Below are positions 26,852 through 33,949 of a stretch of DNA of 33,949 nt, piece after piece. The DNA is taken from assembly GCF_001550375.1 (NCBI RefSeq), contig NZ_LRTR01000178.1:1-33949 (forward strand). Direction: 5' to 3'. Numbering within the stretch: the stretch's first letter is position 1; each line of letters starts with the position of its first letter. A program made the position numbers and the translations under genes. The notes beneath the pieces were generated by a model. It was given only the letters and a program-made list of their open reading frames with translations, was not told the DNA's origin and did no database searches. The stretch is from Streptomyces europaeiscabiei. Its GTDB lineage: Bacteria; Actinomycetota; Actinomycetes; Streptomycetales; Streptomycetaceae.

Positions 26852-27294
26852 TTGGTCATCACCCGGCAGCCGGCCGGCTCCTACCAGGTGGGCCGGTTCG
26901 GCGGAGCCGGAGGGCCTGGCCCGGCCGGATACACACGGTGAGTGCCTTCGGTGCCAGGTCTCAGGCCGGAAGGTTCCGGCGGTCGCGTCCGGAACACCTC
27001 GTCCGCGACCGCCGGCCTGTGCAGGGCGACCAGCGGCGGCTTCCCCGGCGGCGGGCCGGGCAGAAGGGCGGAACGAGCCACGACGGCACGGACCAACTCG
27101 ACCCAGGAGAGCCCGGTCTGCGGGTCGGCCGGGGAAAGTGCGGCCGGACTGCGGCTTGCGTGTTCCCAGGCTGAGCCGGTCCATCGACATCCGGCGTCTC
27201 AGACGCTACGTCACCCGTGAGATATACGGTCAGATGCAACCGCCACCTTCCTCGCCGCCTCGTCTTCTGCCGCCTGCCGCAACATCGGGGCATC

Positions 27295-27441
27295 CTGAAC
27301 GTTCATCTCGCTTATGGAATGCGGCAGTTCATCGCCCGGCAGGACTGGCCGACCCGCTACCGGCTGGTCTCCAACGCACCCGGCCTCAACCCGGCGGAAG
27401 GCTTCTGGTCGCCGCTGCGGTCCCGCACCGCTTTCACCACT
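27295..27441 (+). pseudogene. IS630-family transposase fragment
   Basis: ILNVHLAYGMRQFIARQDWP followed by YRLVSNAPGLNPAEGFWSPL is the second Asp-to-Glu region of an IS630/Tc1-like DDE transposase (family pattern: NxxxH...W...LPxYxPxLNPxExxWS). The normal Pro-Tyr-Ala-Pro is degraded to Ser-Asn-Ala-Pro. Only ~50 residues remain. Confidence 0.75.
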
Positions 27442-27734
27442 CTCCGAGCACCTCAGCCGGACCATCGAAACGGAATGAGGAAATCCGGTATGTTTCCCAC
27501 TCATCGACGGATGCCTCGCCGGAACCGGTCCGTCCCTCACGCCAACGACCTCACAAGCTCAGTCGCTGTCAGGACGAGGGAAAACCTCCAATTCCCTCCC
27601 GGCTTTACCGGGGATATGACAAGGCGCCTCGTGGTGCGGCAGCTTTCGTCGGCACCTCGCGCCATGCGCAGGCCCCCCTGTTCGCGAAGGCATCGAAGGG
27701 GCACAGCGGAACTGGCATCCAACAGCTAAGGATC

Positions 27735-27944
27735 GGTCACCGATCGACAAGATTTCGTCGGGGATGCCTATCCATGATGAAGGTGTGCCGGCGCACGATC
27801 TTCAAGAGAGAGGAATTCCGGTGCCACGGCGCCTCCGTAACCAGGACAGGCAACACATGTGAGCGTGGTTCTCCTGTGGGCCGCTTCTTGATCCAGCAGC
27901 CCCGTTGCTCACACGCGGTAGCTCAGGTCCTCGTCGGAGAAGCC
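27735..27944 (+). repeat. Upstream block shared with txtA, txtE copy
   Basis: Partner of 23663-23873. It lies in the same direction relative to its gene and ends 238 bp before the txtE GTG. The two copies differ by small indels that would shift any reading frame, so conservation is unlikely to be for protein. Confidence 0.75.
27858..27874 (+). promoter_or_regulatory. Candidate TxtR site upstream of txtE
   Basis: TGTGA-GCGT-GGTTCTCC, in the best-conserved part of the duplicated block. Confidence 0.5.
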
Positions 27945-28089
27945 GATCTCCGCGCCGAACGGCACCTGCGAATCACCGCCGCTCGCCACAGGATTCCTCC
28001 GCTCCGTGGCCGGGCTCGCCCCGTCGCCGGAGATCCCGCCCGGCGATGCCGCGCCGCCCGCCCTGTCAACACGTATGCGCCGCGACTGA

Positions 28090-29403
<1,314 letters not shown>

Positions 29404-29436
29404 CGAGGTCAGCGCTCTACTCCCCTGCGAGGAATC

Positions 29437-30639
29437 GTGACCTCCGAAGTCGCTCTGGGCCCTTCCTTGCCCGCCCCGTCCCCGACAGCGTGCCCGGCAC
29501 TGGGGCCCGATTCGTCCCTTGGCCCGGTCCCGTCGGCGGAACCGGCGACGCCGCAGTCCTGCGGCGTCGCCGATCCAAATGAGGCTGAGGAGTTCCTGCG
29601 CCAGTTCCACGCGGAGCAGTCCGATCAGCCCGTCCCGCTCGCCCGGCGCCTGGAGCAGGTCCGCGCCGCCATCGACGCCACGGGCACCTACCGGCACACC
29701 ACCGCCGAGCTCGTGTACGGTGCCCGCGTCGCGTGGCGCAACTCCAGTCGCTGCATCGGCCGCCTGTACTGGAACAGCCTGCGCGTCCTGGACCGCCGGG
29801 ACGCCACAGCCCCCGATGAGATCCACCGGCACTTGTGCACGCACCTGCGCCAGGCGACCAACGGCGGGCGCATCAGGCCGGTGATTTCGGTCTTCGCCCC
29901 GGACTCCCCCGGCCGGCCCGGCCCGCGGGTGTGGAACGAGCAGCTCATCCGGTACGCCGGCTACCGCCGCGACGACGGCACCGTGCTCGGTGACCCGCGC
30001 ACCGCCGACCTCACGGAGGCCATCCTCCGCCTCGGCTGGCAGGGCTGCCCCCAAGGGCCGTTCGACGTCCTGCCCCTGGTCATCGACACCCCCGACGACA
30101 AACCCCGGTTCTTCGAGCTGCCGCGGGAGCTGGTCTTGGAGGTCCCTATCACCCACCCCGACGTCCCACGCCTGGCCGAACTGGGCCTGCGCTGGCACGC
30201 CGTACCCGTCATCTCCAACATGCGCCTACGCATCGGCGGGATGGACTACCCGCTCGCCCCGTTCAACGGCTGGTACATGGGCACGGAGATCGGCGCCCGC
30301 AACCTCGTCGACGAGGACCGCTACAACATGCTCCCCGCCGTCGCCGCCTGCCTCCAGCTGGACACCACCAGCGAGTCAACCCTGTGGCGCGACCGCGCCC
30401 TGGTCGAGCTCAACGTCGCCGTCCTGCACTCCTTCGAGGCCGCAGGTGTCCGGATCAGCGACCACCACGAGGAGTCCCGGCGCTTCCTCGCCCACCTGGC
30501 CAAGGAGGAACGCCAGGGCCGCACCGTATCCGCAGACTGGAGCTGGATCGTCCCCCCGCTCTCCGGCGGCATCACCCCCGTGTTCCACCGTTACTACGAC
30601 AACGTCGACCAGCGCCCCAACTTCTACCCCCACCAGTGA
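29437..30639 (+). CDS. txtD: Bacterial nitric oxide synthase TxtD (400 aa)
   Basis: The oxygenase domain only, as in bacterial NOS; it oxidises L-Arg to citrulline and NO with electrons from an unlinked reductase. The haem thiolate is Cys106 in AWRNSSRCIGRLYWNSLRV. The Arg-binding Glu284 is in FNGWYMGTEIGARNL, followed by the usual DEDRYNMLP. The C-terminus WSWIVPPLSGGITPVFH is typical. An N-terminal extension of ~45 residues, rich in Ala/Pro/Ser, is longer than in Bacillus enzymes. GTG at 29437 has GAGGAATC upstream. It is the second gene of the txtE-txtD operon and provides NO directly to the neighbouring nitrating P450. Confidence 0.96.
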   Translation: MTSEVALGPSLPAPSPTACPALGPDSSLGPVPSAEPATPQSCGVADPNEAEEFLRQFHAEQSDQPVPLARRLEQVRAAIDATGTYRHTTAELVYGARVAWRNSSRCIGRLYWNSLRVLDRRDATAPDEIHRHLCTHLRQATNGGRIRPVISVFAPDSPGRPGPRVWNEQLIRYAGYRRDDGTVLGDPRTADLTEAILRLGWQGCPQGPFDVLPLVIDTPDDKPRFFELPRELVLEVPITHPDVPRLAELGLRWHAVPVISNMRLRIGGMDYPLAPFNGWYMGTEIGARNLVDEDRYNMLPAVAACLQLDTTSESTLWRDRALVELNVAVLHSFEAAGVRISDHHEESRRFLAHLAKEERQGRTVSADWSWIVPPLSGGITPVFHRYYDNVDQRPNFYPHQ

Positions 30640-30972
30640 AGTGATGAGGCGTCTACAACCCCGCCCCGCAGCATCTGCTCGACGGCCGCCAGTGCCGGCG
30701 GCTGTCGAACTCCTCCAGGAAGACGAGGTGGGAATGGCCGCAGGTGTGGCTGACGACGTCTCCCAAGGCCGGAGCCTGCGCGCCCTCACCGTGACTCGAT
30801 TCGCTCTAGCAGCAGCTGGGCGGTCGCCGGCCAATCCCGTCGGCGTCGGCGTCGACGCTGGTCAGCTATGGCGCGCACTGCCTGACCAGATGCGAGTCAC
30901 CGTAGCGGACCAGGGCAGTTGGGCGGGCACCTGAATGCCGAACCCGGCGGCGTCGGACATGGCGCCCACTGG
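30640..30972. other. Gene-free stretch after txtD
   Basis: No recognisable gene. A frame continues across it out of phase with txtD but lacks a start or a family match. No clear terminator hairpin with a T-run was found after txtD. Confidence 0.4.
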
Positions 30973-31689
30973 TCAAAGCGCAACGTCTGCAGCCTGATCG
31001 CGCTCACCAACTCCCGTACCGCCTGCAATCCACCACTCCCAGCGGCCAAGCAGCCAGCACATCGCCGGGGCCGTCAACATGACCACAGGGCGGTGCTGTC
31101 GCAGCGCGGCTTCGGCGACCGCCGCATCAATCGCGTAGGTGTGCCCGCGCAGCCGGCATCCATCAACAGCTTCGAGGCCGCCCGCGCCTCCTCGTCGCCC
31201 ACCGGGACTACGCGCAGTCCGGAAAGCACCCGGTTCAGGCAAGACATGTTCGTACGGGCGTGGACGGCCTCGATGATGGTGAGCGCGCTGATAACGACCT
31301 CCATGCCGCGCGAGCGGGCCTCGGCAACCAGAGCCACCACTTGCTCGTCGTCGGCGAGCAGCTTCGAAAGCCCCCGCTGCCGAGGACCAGCGTCCCCTCG
31401 TGACTCCGCTTGCGGCGGGCCACTCGGCCTCCTCGGCGAACACCTCGTCGAAGACCTGCCGCGCCCGCTGCCGGGCTTGCTCGGAGCCCGGCTCCTTACG
31501 GTTCTCGTAGTCCGCCAGGTACTCGTCCAGCACCTGGCCGCGCAGCTCACGCTCGACCGCCGCGGCGATGTACGCGGAGAACTCCCGCTTGCCCACCCGC
31601 GCCCGGATCGCCTCGGCGGTCCCCTCCGGCAGCGACAGGCTTACCCGCGTCGCTGGCCCTTCCCTGATGCCGTACGTCGTCTCAGCCAT
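30973..31689 (-). CDS. VapB-like antitoxin frame, reading through into toxin remnant
   Basis: ATG at 31689 opens MAETTYGIREGPATRVSLSL, EGTAEAIRARVGKREFSAYI and AAVERELRGQVLDEYLADYE, the ribbon-helix-helix-type antitoxin usual before PIN toxins in Streptomyces. Recognisable antitoxin sequence ends near 31,411 (AEEAEWPAA). Instead of a stop, the frame continues as an out-of-phase version of the toxin gene and recovers true toxin sequence only at the end (HTYAIDAAVAEAALRQHRPV), stopping at 30973. The antitoxin part may still fold; the tail is an artefact of decay. The normal partner relation is lost. Confidence 0.6.
   Translation of the reverse strand: MAETTYGIREGPATRVSLSLPEGTAEAIRARVGKREFSAYIAAAVERELRGQVLDEYLADYENRKEPGSEQARQRARQVFDEVFAEEAEWPAASGVTRGRWSSAAGAFEAARRRRASGGSGCRGPLARHGGRYQRAHHHRGRPRPYEHVLPEPGAFRTARSPGGRRGGAGGLEAVDGCRLRGHTYAIDAAVAEAALRQHRPVVMLTAPAMCWLLGRWEWWIAGGTGVGERDQAADVAL
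30990..31423 (-). pseudogene. PIN-domain (VapC-type) toxin, frameshifted and catalytically damaged
   Basis: Starts at GTG 31423 (VARRKRSHEGTLVLGS). The body is in a second frame: GLSKLLADDEQVVALVAEAR, then RGMEVVISALTIIEAVHART and RVLSGLRVVPVGDEEARAAS. The end is in a third frame: HTYAIDAAVAEAALRQHRPV. Family members read LVLDSEGL; here the catalytic Asp (GAC to GGC) and the Glu have both become Gly. Two frameshifts and loss of the first acidic residue make it a dead RNase. It lies inside the island about 0.5 kb from the right attachment site. Confidence 0.75.
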
Positions 31690-31851
31690 GACCCCAAGCG
31701 CGTCAAACGAGTAGGAAAAGCGCTGCGGCCCGCGCCTGGGACTCGGCACCGGAGCCGACCGCCATCCCGGCACAACCGCAGCACGGCAGGGATGAGTAGG
31801 GGTGACGGCAGGTGACGACGGGTCAGGTTTCCTGGCACCATCCCAGCACGG

Positions 31852-31889
31852 AAAAAACCAGGGGCCCGACCCCGAAGAGCCGAACCCCT
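31852..31889 (-). terminator. Terminator downstream of ychF
   Basis: On the minus strand, AGGGGTTCGGC pairs with GTCGGGCCCCT, allowing G-U pairs, around a short loop, followed by GG and TTTTTT. It lies about 50 bases after the ychF stop, on the island side of the right repeat, so the island appears to bring a replacement terminator. Confidence 0.75.
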
Positions 31890-31937
31890 ATTGACCTGCA
31901 TGTTTGCCAGATCAGTGACGTGGCGGTACGTCACCCG

Positions 31938-33026
<1,089 letters not shown>

Positions 33027-33252
33027 GTTTGCGACTTCCCGTATGTAGGAGGGCCAGGCGGCCGGGGGGCTGGAGCGGCAGGGCCTGAGGCCTGTCCGGC
33101 GGATCGTGCCCCAGCGGCCGGAAGGCCGGCCGATCCCCCAGTTTACGGCGTGCCGGCACCCGGCCCGGCGAGGTATCGAACGCTTGGCCAAGGTCCGCTC
33201 AACGGCGTGTCTCTGAACCCATTCGGCACATTAACCGACCTAAGTTGGTCGA

Positions 33253-33949
33253 GTGGAGCAGCAGCAAAGGACACATCCCCCGTATCCCCCTCGGACCGGG
33301 CCGCAGCGCGGCTCATCTCCTCTTCCCCCGCAGGCGGGCAGAGGGGGCCGGGTTCCCGGCGCGGGCGTGCCGCGTCGTGCTCCGGTCGCGCGCGGGCCCG
33401 TACCGCCGGCGGTCCGAGCCGTGCGCAGCGTCGCACGGGCCGTGCGCCGGATGCCGAACCCACGCCTCACCGACCTGGGCTGCGGGTTGTTCTGCGGGGT
33501 GTCGATGTTCGTGCTCGCCTGCCTCGACCGGCTGGTGTTCGGCGCGTCCCCCGTCCTGTACGGGGTGCTGTTCCTGCTGGTCAGCGCGTTGACCGCGATG
33601 TGGGTACGGCGTGGTGACCTGGCGAGCGCCCCCGTCGTCGTGCCGATCGCCTTCGCGGTGGGTCTGCCGCTGCTCGCCAAGGGCGAGGGCGGCCTCGGCG
33701 GCCATCTGATGGCCCTGGTCACCGCTCTCGCCATGCAGGCGGGCTGGCTGTACGGCGGCACGCTCGTCGCCGGGGTCATCGTGACGGTGCGCAAGCTTCG
33801 GCTGATGGCCCGCCGGGCGGCCGAGCGGGAGAGGGAGCGGGAGCGGGCGGACCGGGAGGGCCGGGCGCGGGTCGGAGGGCAGGGCGGGCAGGGCCAGGTC
33901 CGGGCTTCCGGTGGCCAGGCCCGGCCTCCGTACGGCCACCGGCCGGTCG
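33253..33949 (+). CDS. DUF6542-type membrane protein (3' end outside window)
   Basis: GTG at 33253 opens VEQQQRTHPPYPPRTGPQRG, a Pro/Arg-rich ~70-residue tail, then four hydrophobic segments: GLFCGVSMFVLACLDRLVFG, VLYGVLFLLVSALTAMWV, VVVPIAFAVGLPLLA and MALVTALAMQAGWLYGGTLV. An Arg/Glu-rich, Gly/Gln-rich cytoplasmic tail runs off the window. This matches a Streptomyces family annotated DUF6542, of unknown function, which I recall lying near ychF and ispH. It is divergent from ychF, and the 226-base gap must hold both promoters. Confidence 0.75.
   Translation, partial: MEQQQRTHPPYPPRTGPQRGSSPLPPQAGRGGRVPGAGVPRRAPVARGPVPPAVRAVRSVARAVRRMPNPRLTDLGCGLFCGVSMFVLACLDRLVFGASPVLYGVLFLLVSALTAMWVRRGDLASAPVVVPIAFAVGLPLLAKGEGGLGGHLMALVTALAMQAGWLYGGTLVAGVIVTVRKLRLMARRAAERERERERADREGRARVGGQGGQGQVRASGGQARPPYGHRPV

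Overview
The window is high-GC Streptomyces DNA (GTG starts, strong third-position GC, typical Streptomyces gene families). It carries a complete gene set for the phytotoxin thaxtomin, so the host is very likely a common-scab plant pathogen of the S. scabiei type. Identification rests on protein motifs read by eye and remembered family features; no database search was run.

Left flank (1 to about 11.87 kb), ordinary chromosome: the C-terminal part of a TPM-domain-like protein, a large PAS-PAS-GAF-SpoIIE-kinase-like regulator, a stand-alone anti-sigma-type ATPase, a Nudix hydrolase, a small SPOR-like protein, a GntR/UTRA regulator, a DUF4190/septum-formation membrane protein, a threonine-synthase-like PLP enzyme, a 57-residue membrane protein, an IS1380 transposase remnant and a Uma2-family protein. 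Right flank (from 31.94 kb): the GTPase gene ychF and the divergent start of a DUF6542-type membrane protein.

Island (11,866 to 31,956, about 20.1 kb): bounded by two direct copies of an 18-bp sequence, one of which is the 3' end of ychF. Inside, on the minus strand, lie txtA, txtB, txtH and txtC, with a dead berberine-bridge-type oxidase gene between txtH and txtC. On the plus strand lie the AraC-family activator gene txtR and the txtE-txtD pair. TxtD makes nitric oxide from arginine, TxtE uses it to nitrate tryptophan at C4, TxtA (Phe) and TxtB (4-nitro-Trp) with the MbtH partner TxtH N-methylate and join the two residues into a diketopiperazine, and TxtC hydroxylates the product. The remainder is IS debris (IS21, TnpB, IS630) and a decayed VapBC-type toxin-antitoxin pair. 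No integrase is present, so the island looks non-autonomous.

Regulation visible in the sequence: CebR-type boxes in the txtA-txtR gap and inside txtB (cellobiose response), one TTA codon in txtR (bldA dependence), and two features I do not remember as described: a roughly 210-bp diverged duplication upstream of both txtA and txtE, and a 17-bp motif T[GC]TGA-N4-GGTTCTCC upstream of txtA, txtE and txtR, which is a candidate TxtR site.
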